Assembly (NCBI GenBank): GCA_026826555.1
Contig: JAKSZT010054399.1
Coordinates: forward strand, 7,882,051-7,946,050
Length of the DNA stretch: 64,000 bases
Direction of reading: 5' to 3'
DNA from: Tolypeutes matacus
Lineage: Eukaryota; Chordata; Mammalia; Cingulata; Chlamyphoridae
Positions within the stretch are counted from its first letter, which is position 1. Every line of letters starts with the position of its first letter. A program made the translations under genes and the position numbers. Shown one piece after another: positions 45,697 to 58,279 of the stretch. The notes beneath the pieces are model-generated. The model ran no database searches. It was not told the origin of the DNA and was given only the letters and a program-made list of their open reading frames with translations.

Positions 45697-47379
45697 CTTT
45701 CTTCCCTCCACTCCATGCCTAACAAATAAAATCAAAACCAAAATCAAATATCTTCTCTTCACTGGTCTCCTTTCTTCACCGAGTTCACAGACTAGACAAC
45801 TCCCTCTCAGAGGACACTATGTGGTTTCCTTACCACTACAGAACAATGTAGTTTCTCATAGTTCTTCAGAATCCCCCGAAGTTCAGGTCAAGTTCAGATG
45901 AGGGGAGCACAGTCACACTACAAGGTGACAAGGCATATTGGTTTAAGATTTTCTTTTCTATAATCTGACTGTGCAAAGTGGACAGCTCTTGTGAGTTCTT
46001 GAAAGCCACATGCCAATTTTCTAGTCCTAGACAATTATTGTCGTTTCTTTCAGAATGAGGAGTTGCTGTTAAGTCTGTGATTAAAAAAAATAAGTTTCAA
46101 GTAAACAGGTTTCTGGGGGAGGAATCCCACAGCTATATAAAGGGATTATAGTTAATTCTAAACATGGTGTACTTTAAAACTATTATGAGACAGTAATTTT
46201 AGCAGTTCTGCAGATGATTAAAAAGCCATTTTCTAAAATATTCTCACTGGAGTTTTTTTTTTTTAAAGAAAACATTTAATTGCTCCAATCAAGCATAACT
46301 ACTTTCTGCTTATGGTGTAATTTGTATACTCTGATCACATGGTGTGTGGCTATTTGTCATAATTTTATAAGTGTATATTACCCACTGCAGTGATTGGCTA
46401 TCATTAATTGAGAATAATTCCCTGCTCATTAAAGTTCTGTAAAAAAGAGGAAAAATCAAGTCCCAACAAAGAGAGGAGGGTGGTAAGCCCAACTCATAGT
46501 ATTTGCCATAAATGGGTCTCAAGTTTCCCAAGACTTTATAAGCTACCCCTGTTTGGAAGACATTTAAAAGTGATACGAGCAAGTGACAAAAAACAGCTAA
46601 AACAAACTGTGCACACCTGGACCCGATGCTTTCTCTGCTTCATGTAGCAATTACTTTATGCACTTCAAACAAGCTTTACTTTTAAATATTTAAGCCTGCT
46701 GCAACCCTTCTCTGCGTCTACAGGTTAAACCATACTGACAGGAAACAGGAAACTACCTAAGGATTGTCCCAAAGGGACCATTTCAAAATATAGTAATACC
46801 ATTACCTAGTTAGGGAACACAAATCTTTACAGTATGCGAACTTCCCAGAAGATGTAATATCTAGAAGTAACATCTATCTAAGTAGCTACATGAGATGCTC
46901 AATGTGAGTAAGTTGCATGGAAAAGCACTAAAACAATCCAAGTTTATTTAGAATGGGGAAGAATTCAGAAACAATATGAGCAGAGGGCTCTGCTAATTAT
47001 AAACATCTGGATTCCGCCGTCTCTCATACTTTATCTGTTGTCTTGATATAATAAAAACCCCTTATGGCATGTACACTTCACACGGAATCGCCTGTTCCCC
47101 TACCCAACATCTCCATTCCTTTCAGACGAAGCCTCTTGTCCTCTCCCCCTATTCCTGCCATTGCTCTCTCTGCTTCTGTGAGTGGACTGTACCCTTGCTC
47201 TGCAAACTTCCCTGGGTGAAGGAAAACAGTGATTCTGTGAGCAGAGGGTAATGGGATGAGAGAAGATAATGCCACTCTCCATCATACATGGCTCTTAGTA
47301 GACAAAGAGCAGGTCATATGAACAGGACAATTTGGAGGATTTTATGGCAAAATGAGCACTAACAAGAGGTTAAATACAT
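45697..47379. other. Unassigned stretch
   Basis: No gene or named repeat is seen. T-run at 46253-46265. Short open frames (45581-45901, 46310-46582 minus, 47069-47251) have no domain. Confidence 0.4.
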
Positions 47380-47695
47380 TATGGTGTGTCCATAATTTGG
47401 AATATTATGCAGCCATTAAAAATCAAGATTTCAAATAATATTTAAAGCCATAGAAGGACATCCTATGTAATATATAAAGAGAAAAAGAAGCATTAACAAC
47501 TGTTTTAACTTGTAGTAAATATAATAAACATATGACAACAGTTTGTGTGGCTTTTATAAATGAAAAGGGAAAAGAATAAAAATTAACCAGAATATCAGAA
47601 TTAGTGATAATTGTTATTTTCCTTATAAGTTTTTGTATTTTTTTCGTATTTTCTAAAATGAAAACAAAATGCCTTACTTTCTTGACCACAGAAAA
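47380..47695 (+). mobile_element. Old LINE-1 3' UTR fragment
   Basis: 'TGGTGTGTCCATAATTTGGAATATTATGCAGCCATTAAAAATCAAGATTTC' then a gap-rich end 'GTTATTTTCCTTATAAGTTTTTGTATTTTTTTCGTATTTTCTAAAATG', the L1M 3' UTR layout. Confidence 0.75.
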
Positions 47696-49600
47696 TAAAT
47701 ATTAAACATAGTATGGCTCCAGTGACAAATTAATAACTAAAACAATGAGTGAATTACATGTTTCATAAGTTTAGCTATCACATGGATCATAACATGTAGA
47801 AATTACAATCATAATTTCATCACATTATTTTCTAGTGTATAAAATATGACAGAATGTTGAACATTAACAAAAGATATGGAAATTTAACATCTAACTACCC
47901 ACCTAGCTATCTATGAGAGAAGTACCATTTTTCCCCATTTCTCTCTTGTAATGCAGCCAGATCATTCAAGCATACTTTTAAATAGCATATCTTATATTTG
48001 AAAAGTTATTGAGTAATCAAACAGTGACCTTTAGTGCTCCACCATGAAATGCAATTCAGCTTTGTATGGAATCCAAACTAATCAATATCCTATTATGATC
48101 ACAGACGGGATTTTTACAACGGAGACCTAGCAGCTAGAGTATCAGACATGCTTTTGTTTGGTGACTTTGCATAGGAAGCCATTTTAAATAAGGACATCAA
48201 ATCATTTCTCTCTTTTAACTAGGACAATAAAGTTTTAGCTTCTAATTCTAACACGATGTTAAGAGAATAAGAATGCATTAAACATCATTCATTTATATGA
48301 ATCATTCATTGCAAGGGGTGAGCATCTATGAATGTCCTTTCACCTTGCCTATACATTCTGTGTGGATCTGTAAAGCCTGGTGTGTATCAGACCCTCTACG
48401 GATCAGTCTATAGGAACGTCAATGGACAATGTACATGCATAGCTGATTCGATTTATAGGCTGAATTAGCTGGCTCTCTAACCAGTTATTAAGATAGCTGA
48501 TTAGTTCATTAATAAGGACTCAATCAGTTCTGTATATCAAAACAAATCCACTTGAAATGCTTACAAGACACTTGAAAATCTGACAGTTTCAGAAATGTAA
48601 TCCAGGCTAAGAGTGGTCTGTGGATGTCAGTCTGAATGGGTTTCCTGGACAGAGTCAGATATAGGTGAGACAATGGCATAGACTGACTATCACTGGCATC
48701 ATTGATCAGTTCCTTTCACTGATGAGAGCACCAGGGACAACTAATTTTAGATATTTCTTTGGACACTTAGACATCCAAAAGTTTATAGGGATTCCTACAT
48801 TCTTCTTCAAGTTGGATAAGAGCTGTTTGGGAGATTCACCATCAGCATATTTGTATCAGAATATCATTTAAGCAGTTCTGTTTCAACATTTGAAATGAGT
48901 GTTTAATACATTGACCTCAATATATTTAAATAAATATAAAAATTAGCGGGAGAAAGGATGTAGCACCACCAAGAGCAAGATGGATATTTTGGGGGAAATC
49001 TCATGCTACTATCTAAAGGAACCAAAAAAAAAAAAAAAAAAAAAAAAAATCACATTACAAAAACTTGCACATCATCACTAGAAAATAAAGATTGATTTGC
49101 AAAAGCAATATTGGCTTTCCTAGGTATCAAGTAAGTTTTAAGAAAAAAAAGGAATCTCTGATGGTGCTTAAAATAATCTGGAACTTTTAAAATACCAGAC
49201 AGAATAGATAAACAACAAAAGAGCTTTTCTGTATATTGGCAAACCATATTTTTCTCTAGTATATTTATTTGTTTAGTGTATGACCTATGAACATTCATTA
49301 CAATGAACTTTGGATGTGTTGGCTTGAGGCTCGTTGACTAAGAATGACCAAAGAAATAAAGCTAAAAAGTTTTCATGTCACTCTGAATTGTAAGAGGTTT
49401 ACTTTCTGTTCTTATGACTCTACATCTATTACATAAGCTTCTTTAAAAGTACTTTGAACTCATATCTACTCTCTGAAGGGAGATGCACTTATCTCTCAGA
49501 GAGTCTCAATAAAGCTTTGCCCCTCTGAGTCCTCGAGGTTAAGAGGCAGGAGTACAAATTCTTCATTGGAGACTATAGTCCAAAGTGGAATAGGAAATAG
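47696..49600. other. Unassigned stretch with an A-run
   Basis: No gene is seen. A 27-bp A-run lies at 49024-49050. No SINE body is recognised before it. Confidence 0.4.
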
Positions 49601-49601
49601 C

Positions 49602-49800
49602 AATAAGAGCTAATACTTATTGAGTGCTTGCTATAGGCAAGTCCCTGCTCTAACTCCTTTATATGTATTAGTAATTTTTTTAATCCTCAAAACACTATGG
49701 AGTAGGTACTATTATTATCTCCATATTTAAGATGAGGAAATTAGGCCATAGAAAGGTTAAATAATTTGCCCAATGTTACATGTCCAGGAAGCACCTGAGA
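49602..49800 (-). mobile_element. MIR, antisense
   Basis: A good reverse MIR: 'TACTTATTGAGTGCTTGCTATAGGCAAGTCCCTGCTCTAAC', 'GAGTAGGTACTATTATTATCTCCATATTTAAGATGAGGAAATTAGGCC', 'GGTTAAATAATTTGCCCAATGTTACATG'. Confidence 0.82.
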
Positions 49801-52640
49801 CGTGTAATCTGGGCGGTCTGTCTCCAAAGTTCACCTATTCACCACCACAGTGGCTCTGTCGCCCTCACCACATTGGTCTCCCTCTCTGTCCAGGAACTAC
49901 ACAGCAAGGAGAAAACCACCTGCTCCTCACAGTTCTTGACTCCTTTAGACAGGAGTAATTTTCTCTCCAGGGATAATGACTCAGGGGAAAATATTAACAG
50001 GATCAAGTAGGGTTTTGATTTGACTCCTTTTATCGCAGGAGGGTGATCTAGTGCCCTCTAGAGGGTGAAAGAGGAGATTATGGGCAACGGAGAATTTTAT
50101 GAATACAAGCAGAAAAATTGCATTAAGAAAACGTGTCAAAAATGGGGTGGGGATATGGGAACTCTATCTTGTGCATGGTCTTTCTTTAAATCTACAAATT
50201 CTCTGATCAAAAAAACACAAGGCAACGAAAAAGAAAATATGGGTATGTTGGAAAGGCTACCCTTATTAGTAATTTTTTTTTTTCAAAGTTACTCATCTTC
50301 CTGAATGTGGAAAGGAGAAAGTTCTTGATGTTGAGCAAATGAAGTACAGCCAAGATTTTAAGGTGAAAACAAGCAACATTAGAAGGCATATAGTAAAATA
50401 ACAAAATGCCAAAAATGATCATTGGTAGTACAACTTTCACAGCTATATGACTTGAAGACACCAAAAATTATTTTGAGCCTGCTCAAATAAAAGATAATTA
50501 GTGGAAAAATCCATTTTTCTTTTGTGGGGAGACTTAATATTACTCCATCCAACATGAGATCAGGTTATCTACAGAGGATATAGAACTGTACACCCAGCAC
50601 AAAAACCTGTCCTGTTTTGGAAAAAAAATTTTGAATGTCTCTATAAGCCAGTGTTTTGTGGATACTGATAATAAAGAGAATTTTTTTCCTAAAGCAGGAA
50701 AATATATATCACTAATATTTTAGATAAGTGGTACTCATTAAATACTTGATAAATTCATGAATGAATTCTGGTTCTAGTTATGTTATAAAGGTCAAATACT
50801 CTTTAGTTCTTTTTTATGTATTGTCTAACTTCTCACCCATCTTTGTTGTACTAATGAAATGAAGATATCCATCATGATGTAACTGTGAGCTGGGGGGACC
50901 TAAATTACCTTCATCTGGCACCATTCCAATATACTATAAATGAGGTAATTGTCCTTGACTATAAAATTTGCATTTTCAAGACTTAATTGCCATCATTACA
51001 TCTTTTTGTAATTCTATTAATTTGAATACAGCGTTTGGCTTTATGGTTAAAAATTTCCATTAAAACATTGTACATCTAAATAGAATTTTAATATTTTCAT
51101 CCAAAGCTCCGTACAGGTATCTCAGAGGAGCTAAATAATTTCTCAGGAAAAAGCAGGAAGCTGTCAACAAACAGGTTTTACCTTCAGTGATCATTAACAG
51201 ACATTCAAGTCACCTGGCAAATGCTTCATTCTGGGATTTGAGAAATCACCGAGGCCAAGTACTCCATGGATTCCTCCTACTTAATCATTAACAGGAACTC
51301 TATTAGCCATAGCCAAAGCATGGATGGGTACACTCTTCTATGATCTTCTTGGCATTGAAGGTGTTTCCCTCTTATCCTCAGTGAATGGGGCATTCTATGT
51401 CTGGGTGTGTTTTGGTTCTGTTGGAACATACTGTCCTCGTTGCCCTCTCCCTCCTGAACTAGGTATTTACATTTACACTCCTGATCTTTCTGCCATGGTT
51501 CATGACACAGGCTAATTAGTAAAATGCTGTAATTCTTCATGCATACTGTAGAGTGCAATTGAGAAAACTTTCCACCTTAGCCATTGGAATCTTTTTTGGT
51601 CATTTTGCAAATAGGCTGCAATTTTCTAAATAAAACTGAATTTGAATATGGAGCCTTTCTAGCAGATTAACTAAAATGCTTGCTTAAGTGAAGTTGTGTA
51701 TAATTGTAGTTAATAAAATTGGCTTCTTACTTTACAAATCTTCCCCCATTTGGACCTTAGAAAGCAGCGAGCATCTTGACTTTTGGGACAGTGAGGCTGG
51801 TTAAAAATCAAAGGGGCACTGGGGCAAAATTTCATACAATCAAATTGGGAATGAGGAGTAAAAATTTGGAAGCATCCTTTGTTTTAAAGAACTTTGGAAT
51901 AATAGTGGAGTCCCCTCACTATCATTAAATGGGACGTTTTGGTCCCATTTAAACCAGGAAAGATGACAACCATTTGCAGAAAGTGGACCTGGAGATGTCG
52001 TTAGAGACACAAAGAGCCCTAGGTTTAATTTATGCCCAGCACTCACTTTGAAGATAAAAAACTAAAGCCCACTGTGACTTAACCAAAGGCATACATAGTC
52101 AGTGGCACAGTCAGATCTAGATGCCAGCTTTCTTGATTTCAGTATAAGCTTTCTATCACCACAATGTATTTTCCCTTTGATGCCAAAAGCTCTTCTCCTG
52201 AGAAAAATTACTGAAGATATATGAAGCAGCAAGGCTTGGAAGGGTTTCATGAGAGTCCTACTAGCCATGGACCCCAGAGTGAGTTCTTACTGGCCAATCT
52301 TGTGACTTCATGGACCTTCCTCTATATATTCCCAGGTCCAACCTTTGAAGCCCAATAAATTGAAGGGTGTGTGTCTCACCAACCACGAGGCTATTATGTG
52401 TCACCTAGATTTCCTCACCGTACACCTTCCACACCCACAGAATCCACATGTGATTCTATTTTCAAGTCATCCAGAGGCATTTCGTTAAATGTGACAACTC
52501 CCACCTTAAAATAAATTCCAGGTGGAGTCATCAGAAACAGAATAGCATTGCATTATTGGAGCACACTGTAATACATATTCTTAGAGATGGCATCAAGTGT
52601 GAATAATACGTAAAAAGAGAAAAGCATATAAATTAGCATG
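49801..52640. other. Unassigned stretch
   Basis: Apart from the CTCF-like motif, no gene or named repeat is seen. Open frames at 50065-50304 and 51277-51558 (minus) have no recognisable domain. Confidence 0.4.
50052..50070 (-). promoter_or_regulatory. Possible CTCF-like site inside a 12-bp palindrome
   Basis: On the minus strand CACCCTCTAGAGGGCACTAG resembles the CTCF core (CCASYAGRKGGCR) with one mismatch. CCCTCTAGAGGG is itself a perfect palindrome. A single motif by eye gives low confidence. Confidence 0.25.
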
Positions 52641-52643
52641 TTC

Positions 52644-52768
52644 AAAACATTATGGCAGGGGACAGATGTGGCTCAAATGGTTGGGCATCCATCTCTCATA
52701 TGGAGGGACCCGGGTTCGATCCCTGGGACCTCCCGGTAAAAAAAAAAAAAAAAAAACATTATGGCAGT
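52644..52768 (+). mobile_element. Young DAS-SINE with perfect ~14-bp target duplication
   Basis: The element spans about 52658-52753: head GACAGATGTGGCTCAAATGG, box B GGTTCGATCCC, then TCCCGGT and a pure A-tail. The same AAAACATTATGGCAG lies on both sides (52644-52658 and 52754-52768). The intact box B, pure tail and perfect duplication suggest recent insertion. Its head is close to that of the composite at 15115. Confidence 0.92.
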
Positions 52769-53149
52769 ATCTATCCAAGGACATAGTATGGGCCCTTTCG
52801 ATTGAATTGAATCCATTATTTCAGTCATAAAGTCTACTTAAACAATTATTAGTTAAACCAGCCAATTAATTTTGGATTAATGTTTACAAGAAGGATATTT
52901 CTTGCCCAAACAGGAAATGAATTTCCTTATCTCTGCCTTTTAGCCTTAATTCCTTCCCCACAGTATGGTTAATCCTCACTTAGTATGCGTCATGCTTTCC
53001 ATCCTTAATACACAATGATATTTTGAGTTTGCCCATTTAGAGAAGGTCACATAAAAATCAAAAACTTACTGTCACTATGAGCCAAATGATAAATCTTTGT
53101 GAGAACACTGACGTCTCCCTTTGCCTCATTTCCACTGAACACCTCAACT
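52769..53149. other. Unassigned stretch
   Basis: Nothing recognisable. AT-rich, no repeat or gene call. Confidence 0.4.
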
Positions 53150-53285
53150 CAAGGATATTTGAACCAATTTCACAAATATATATTATATACATTGACCCTC
53201 TACTGGGTTCCAAGTACTGTACTCTGTGCTGGGAATTTGGAAATGAATGAAACCTGTCCCTTTCATTCATCTGCATAGTTCTAGA
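53150..53285 (-). mobile_element. L2 3' end, antisense
   Basis: 'CACAAATATATATTATATACATTGACCCTCTACTGGGTTCCAAGTACTGTACTCTGTGCTGGGAATTTGGAAATGAATGAAACCTGTCCC' follows the reverse L2 end. Confidence 0.72.
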
Positions 53286-53594
53286 CCTTAGCTACCTGTC
53301 TCTTGTAAGCTATCTTGATTTTTTAAACTCCTCAACTGTTTTCTCAGGAAGCCGGGGTTTGAATGCATGCCTTATTCTTCATATTCTAATGAGGATAATG
53401 TCTGTCCTGCTTGTCCAGAATTACCCCTGAAGTCACAGCATATTATTCATATAATAGCCCCTCGTTTCACTCACAAATGTGTCTTGCTTTGGATGATCAA
53501 TTTTGTCTGCAAAACGTAGTGCTGGGCTGTTGTTGGCTTAGAGGCCAAATAGAGAAAGGCAGGAAGGGTAGAGTTTTCCAGTCTAAAAGCTGTA

Positions 53595-53740
53595 TTTGAT
53601 ATCTGCTCCAACATTGGTTGCAGGATCTCAAGTTACTCTTTTAACCTTCCCAGACTTCAATCTCCTAATCTGTAAAACTCCAACATCCTAGAGTTTCTGT
53701 AAATCCAAAAGGGGACACCTGTGTGTGAAAGCAGTTTGTA
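53595..53740 (+). mobile_element. Weak MIR fragment
   Basis: 'CAAGTTACTCTTTTAACCTTCCCAGACTTCAATCTCCTAATCTGTAAAAC' matches the MIR core loosely, with an extended 3' part. Confidence 0.5.
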
Positions 53741-53939
53741 AAAACTAACCACTATACAATCGTCACAAAAAATGATTGTGGCTGAATAACAATGATATAG
53801 GTGGTATGTGGAGAGTCACAGATATCAAACATGGAAGCACATTAAAGCTTATCTCATCTAATGCTCTAATATTTGGGTCTGCTCTCCCCAAACCTTACTA
53901 AGTAGCTAGCTGAGTAAGAAGAGTATTGGCAATAATCGT

Positions 53940-54118
53940 GGCCATTGTTTATAGTGTCTGTAGGATTTGCCATGCTTTATATGCACTATTACTAATTCTC
54001 ATCATTGCACATTTTACGATGGGGAAACTGAGGTCTGGAGAGGTTAAATAATTTGTAACAGGCACTTGCTAATGAATAGCAGAATAGGTTTTAAACTCAG
54101 CCCAAGCACTTTCCACTA
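53940..54118 (-). mobile_element. MIR, antisense
   Basis: 'CATGCTTTATATGCACTATTACTAATTCTCATCATTGCACATTTTACGATGGGGAAACTGAGGTCTGGAGAGGTTAAATAATTTG' is clear reverse MIR. Confidence 0.82.
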
Positions 54119-55110
54119 TTCCCACTACCTTTACCAGAGTTATTGCCCTGGTGGAAGATTCCCATCGCAATGCACTATTGCAAACAACCCTCTCACACAC
54201 ACATCAAGTAGCTAACCAAATATAAGGACAAGTGTGTGTATATACTGCCCATACCAGGCTCTGCCTAAACCATTAAAGTCGTGATTAAGGGAAGACACCT
54301 TTACAAACTAATGAACAAACTCTTTTGGAGGTTTCTTTCTATAATCGCATTTACAAAACAGAGCAAAATGTTTTCTGTAAAATTACTCCTTTTTAATATT
54401 TAAATCCATGTATTGTTAATAATTGTTATTTATTATTGCCATTTTAGGTGAATTTTTATTTAAATAACCACCAAATAGGCATTATAATTAATTTTCAGTT
54501 CAAAAGTACATGGTAACTTTTCATTAAACCAGAAGATTAACTATTATTTGCATTATTTGCCAACTATTGTGCTAAGCTTTTGGTATCCATTATTTCCCTT
54601 TTCAAAAATAACATTCACTGTTTTTATTCCCAATATCCTGTATTCTGCAAAAGTAATATACTTTCTCCACATTTCATTTTCTTCATTTTGTATTTCAATT
54701 ACTCAATTTAAATGTTAACGTTGCCAGCTTTTTGCGCAAGAGTATGGAGACTTTGTAGACTAATTTAAAACCTTTTCTACATGAAGCAATTTTTTTCTGA
54801 GACCTAAAACAAAAGTCATAAATTATTACCAATACATCACACAACACTGCATTTTACACACTATTGGAAGAGGTTTTTATAAGACCTACTAGTACTGAAA
54901 GCATCTGCTTCTGTTACCTCATCTCTCAGCAATTCAGCTGTTTTTATTCAGACATGGGGACCAATTCTATCAAAGATACTCAGGTGAATTCTGCTGTGAA
55001 CAAGCCCTGCCTGGGTTGGGAGAGCAGTGATACCTGTTCCCCAGGGTATACTGAAGCCCAGATGCAATGCTATTGTGAAAGGCATCTTCAAACTCCAAAT
55101 TCTGGATTTT
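54119..55110. other. Unassigned AT-rich stretch
   Basis: No gene or named repeat is seen. The 150-residue open frame 54864-55316 starts here and runs into an L2. Its right half is L2-derived, so it is not called. Confidence 0.4.
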
Positions 55111-55250
55111 TTTTCCACAGATATTTAGTGAGCAATTTTTCTATGCCAGGAGAAAATTGCTTAAAAAAATCTTTATCATCTTCATCATCATCACCTCAGC
55201 CCTCAAGGGGCTTGAATTCTGGAGAGAGATACATCACACCAACCCATGAA
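55111..55250 (-). mobile_element. L2 3' end, antisense
   Basis: 'CCACAGATATTTAGTGAGCAATTTTTCTATGCCAGGAG' and 'TCACCTCAGCCCTCAAGGGGCTTGAATTCTGGAGAGAGATAC' fit the reverse L2 end. A (CATCAT)n stretch is inserted between them. Confidence 0.65.
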
Positions 55251-55609
55251 CTTAAAACACAGTGGATACATGTTAAGAGGGCGATAGGCTTGAGATTCTG
55301 CAGGGCACATCGATGATGTCTCTGGCCTCCACTGGTAGGAACACTGTCGAGTCACTTTTCTGGGTTTGGGGAGGCAAGTTCATTCTTGAAGGAAACGGGA
55401 GGAAGATAGGGTCTGAGGCAGAAGGACAGAGAAGCACAGAGGTGAGGGGGGAAGCCGTTCCAGTGTACGTTTGTGTCGCTGTTTTCCTGTAAAGATGATT
55501 GATCAGAAGGGCCTTCTAAGATAGTCCAAAGACCTGGGTCACAGGGTTACACAGCTCTGTCTTCACTGAGTAGTGAGGTCTTACATAAGCTTCATGACAC
55601 CTCTGAATT

Positions 55610-55735
55610 CCAGGGACTTCCACAGGAAAATTAGAACAATATCTGCTTCTTGCTCTTTAAGACTATGAGGATGAAATGAGGTAATACAAATGAGTTGTAC
55701 TACCGTTAAAAACTTATACACCAGCTCCTGCAAGA
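55610..55735 (+). mobile_element. MIR 3' part
   Basis: 'AATTAGAACAATATCTGCTTCTTG' and 'GACTATGAGGATGAAATGAGGTAATACAAATGAG' match the second half of MIR. Confidence 0.65.
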
Positions 55736-56189
55736 GCCCAGGGAAATGGCACAGCAAGCAAAGGCTCAGAAAGGGGTCAGAGTGACTGTACCTCAGTACT
55801 GCCCAGTATTCCAGAATCCCACTACCCGCCTGGTTCAAGGGTACCTGCTTCCATGGTGCAAACATGCACCTGCCTAAACCTCAGCCAATTCTCCTTTGCA
55901 AGACCTGTCCATTCTGCTTCCCCCAAATTTTTAGACTTGTCACTACCCACAAACCCTACATTTCAGTGTTAAACTCCAATGCCTTTTACTTTTTTTTCAA
56001 AGTAAACACAACAGGTTGCAGGCAAGCAAAGGGTTCAATCATTTTGCTAAACTGTAACTATGTGAAAAAAATATTGTTAAAATTATTACATGCTATGATG
56101 CTTGGCTGAAAATCTACCATGCCTACTTTTTGTTGTTGTTATTGAGGTCAGGAAATATGCTGGCTTTTTTAGAAGGAGTGGAATTTACG

Positions 56190-56450
56190 TAGTAGCTGGA
56201 AGTGTGTTCTCTGAAGGCAGACTGTGTAGGTTTTTTAATCTGGGATCCACCACTTGCCAGCCATGTGACCAGTACAAATATTTTAACCTCTCTTTGAAAT
56301 TGTTTCCTCACCTGCAGAATGGGATAATAATAGCATCTACCTCATAGAGTTCTTGGGAAGGATAAGTGAAGTAATTCACATGAAGCTATCAGAAAAATGC
56401 CTGGTGCATCATAAAGGTTCAATAAATGCTAGTTATTATTGTTTCTAGCA
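56190..56450 (+). mobile_element. Near full-length MIR
   Basis: Complete order from 'TTCTCTGAAGGCAGACTGTGTAGG' through 'GCCAGCCATGTGACCAGTACAAATATTTTAACCTCTCTTTG', 'CTGCAGAATGGGATAATAATAGCATCTACCTCATAGAG', 'AAAAATGCCTGGTGCATCATAAAGGTTCAATAAATGCTAGTTATTATTG'. One of the best preserved MIRs in the window. Confidence 0.9.
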
Positions 56451-57284
56451 CCTGGGGCAGGACCAGTCACTTTGTTGGCACTCAAACACATTTGTGATTG
56501 AAATAAAGGAACGAATAACTCAAATGAATGGACAATAATGGCATAATAGTTACTATAAGTTCATTTTAATGAAATTACCCCCCAAAGGGCATACCTGATA
56601 CCAACTTAAGACATTAGAGGGAATTAAATATATATAGAAATGAATTGTAATATTCAGCAGCAAGCATTTTTAAGGAAGACATTTCTGTCTATGGGCTGTT
56701 GCAGCAAAAGCTCAGCAAATACCTTGGCTGTTAGAGTGAGAAATTGTCACAAAGGGAAAACTTGCAGGTGTCAGATGGCATTTAAAGTATTGAGCCATGA
56801 GCACTGCTCCAAATAAACAATAACTTCTGCTGTTTATCCAATGTGCTTAAAATATCAAAACAAAATAATAATGATGAAGCATTATTTTAATCAAGTATCC
56901 ACATTAAAATCCCATTTGTCATCACTCTAGCCTAATGTCACAGCAGGAATGGTTTTGATAGTCTGCTGCCACGTATGTTGAAATGGCCTGATTCAAAACT
57001 TCTCCCGGGCAAAGGTCTGTGTATTTGAAAACACCCAACTGGCTAGCTGAATTGCTGCCTTCCAACTGGTTATCTGATATCATGTCGGTCCAGTGGCTGA
57101 ATCAGGGCTTCAGAGAATCCATACCGTGAGGAGGGTGCAGAAGAAATAGCCAATATCTGAAACTTGCACCAGAGGGTCAACCTAAACAGCCAGCCTGTCA
57201 TTTCTGAGAAAAATAGCACTTCCTCACTGCATGATGTCTGAGACATTCTGCTGCCAATAATTACTTGCTTCCTTCTGCACTTGT
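56451..57284. other. Unassigned stretch, candidate conserved non-coding element at 56640-57100
   Basis: This is complex, non-repetitive sequence between a MIR and the LINE-1 block, with forkhead-like AAATAAACAATAA (near 56813) and a CAGCAGGAATGG / TGCTGCC rich part. No gene is seen. Conservation is untested. Confidence 0.3.
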
Positions 57285-57660
57285 GTATTGCAAATTGTTC
57301 CCCATAGTGGTTGTGCCAATTGACTCTTCCAGCAGTAGTAGTAGAATGAGATTCCCCATTTTTTTCCTCAACACTCTTGGCATTTTCTTTTTAACCATGG
57401 AATATTTGCCATTTGGATTAAAAAAAAAAGCTTTCTCATTTTAATATGCAATTTCTGTATGATTAGCTAGATTGGCCATCTTTCTGCATGCCTGTTGGCC
57501 ATTCTGTTTGTCCTGTCCTAAATTGCCTGTTCATATGTTTTGCTTATTTTTATATTAGATTGTTTCTTTCTCTTAGGGATTTTTTAGATTTTCCAGTGTA
57601 TTATAAATAATAATGATTTCTCGGTTACCTGTATTGCTTTGTTGCCCCCCTTCTTTGCAT
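57285..57660 (-). mobile_element. Old LINE-1 3' region, antisense
   Basis: 'TTGTTCCCCATAGTGGTTGTGCCAATTGACTCTTCCAGCAGTAGTAG', 'CAACACTCTTGGCATTTTC', 'TAGATTGTTTCTTTCTCTTAGGGATTTTTTAG' are the reverse L1 ORF2-end phrases, heavily mutated. Confidence 0.65.
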
Positions 57661-57905
57661 TCTTTGTCTTTTAAAAAAATGTTTTATTTGGAAATAATCT
57701 CAAACATAGAGGAAAAAATGTAAGAATAGAATAAGAATAGTGCAATGTACATCTGTGCACATTTTACCTAGATTCATTAATTGTTGAAATTTTGCCCAAT
57801 TTATAAGTATGTGTGTGTGTATGTGTGTGTATCTATACATGCACACATACATACATATGTGCATATATACAAATATACATGCCTACTATGTATATGCAAT
57901 CATTT
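57661..57905 (-). mobile_element. LINE-1 3' UTR fragment, antisense, with TG/CA microsatellite
   Basis: 'TTTATTTGGAAATAATCTCAAACATAGAGG', 'AGTGCAATGTACATCTGTGCACATTTTACCTAGATTC', then (TG)n/(AC)n at 57808-57850. This is the same 3' UTR type whose further part appears at 60060-60300, so the two may be halves of one element. Confidence 0.55.
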
Positions 57906-58220
57906 AATACTCAAAAGTTTTGAATTTTAAGATCACAAAATTCTTAGCTTTTTTCTTCATGGCTTGTGATTTCGGGGACTTGTTTAAGAAATTATTTCTT
58001 ATTGGAAATTTATTAAGATGTTCTATATTTTCTGCTAGAAATGTAAAACCTTGTTTTATATTTAAGCCATAAATCCAGTTTTTGGTGTATGGTTTGAGGT
58101 CAAAATCTAAATCTAGTTTTTCCTAGAGAAAAAAAAAAGTACCATAAGTACATCAGCTATTCCTTCCATATTGATTAAAAATTACATGTTTATCATGTTA
58201 AATGGATGGATGGATGGATG

Positions 58221-58279
<59 letters not shown>

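Noticed and set aside
54864..55316. 150-codon open frame, the longest outside clear repeats on the plus strand
   Set aside because: Its right half is antisense L2 plus a (CAT)n stretch, and no domain or splice support is visible in the left half.
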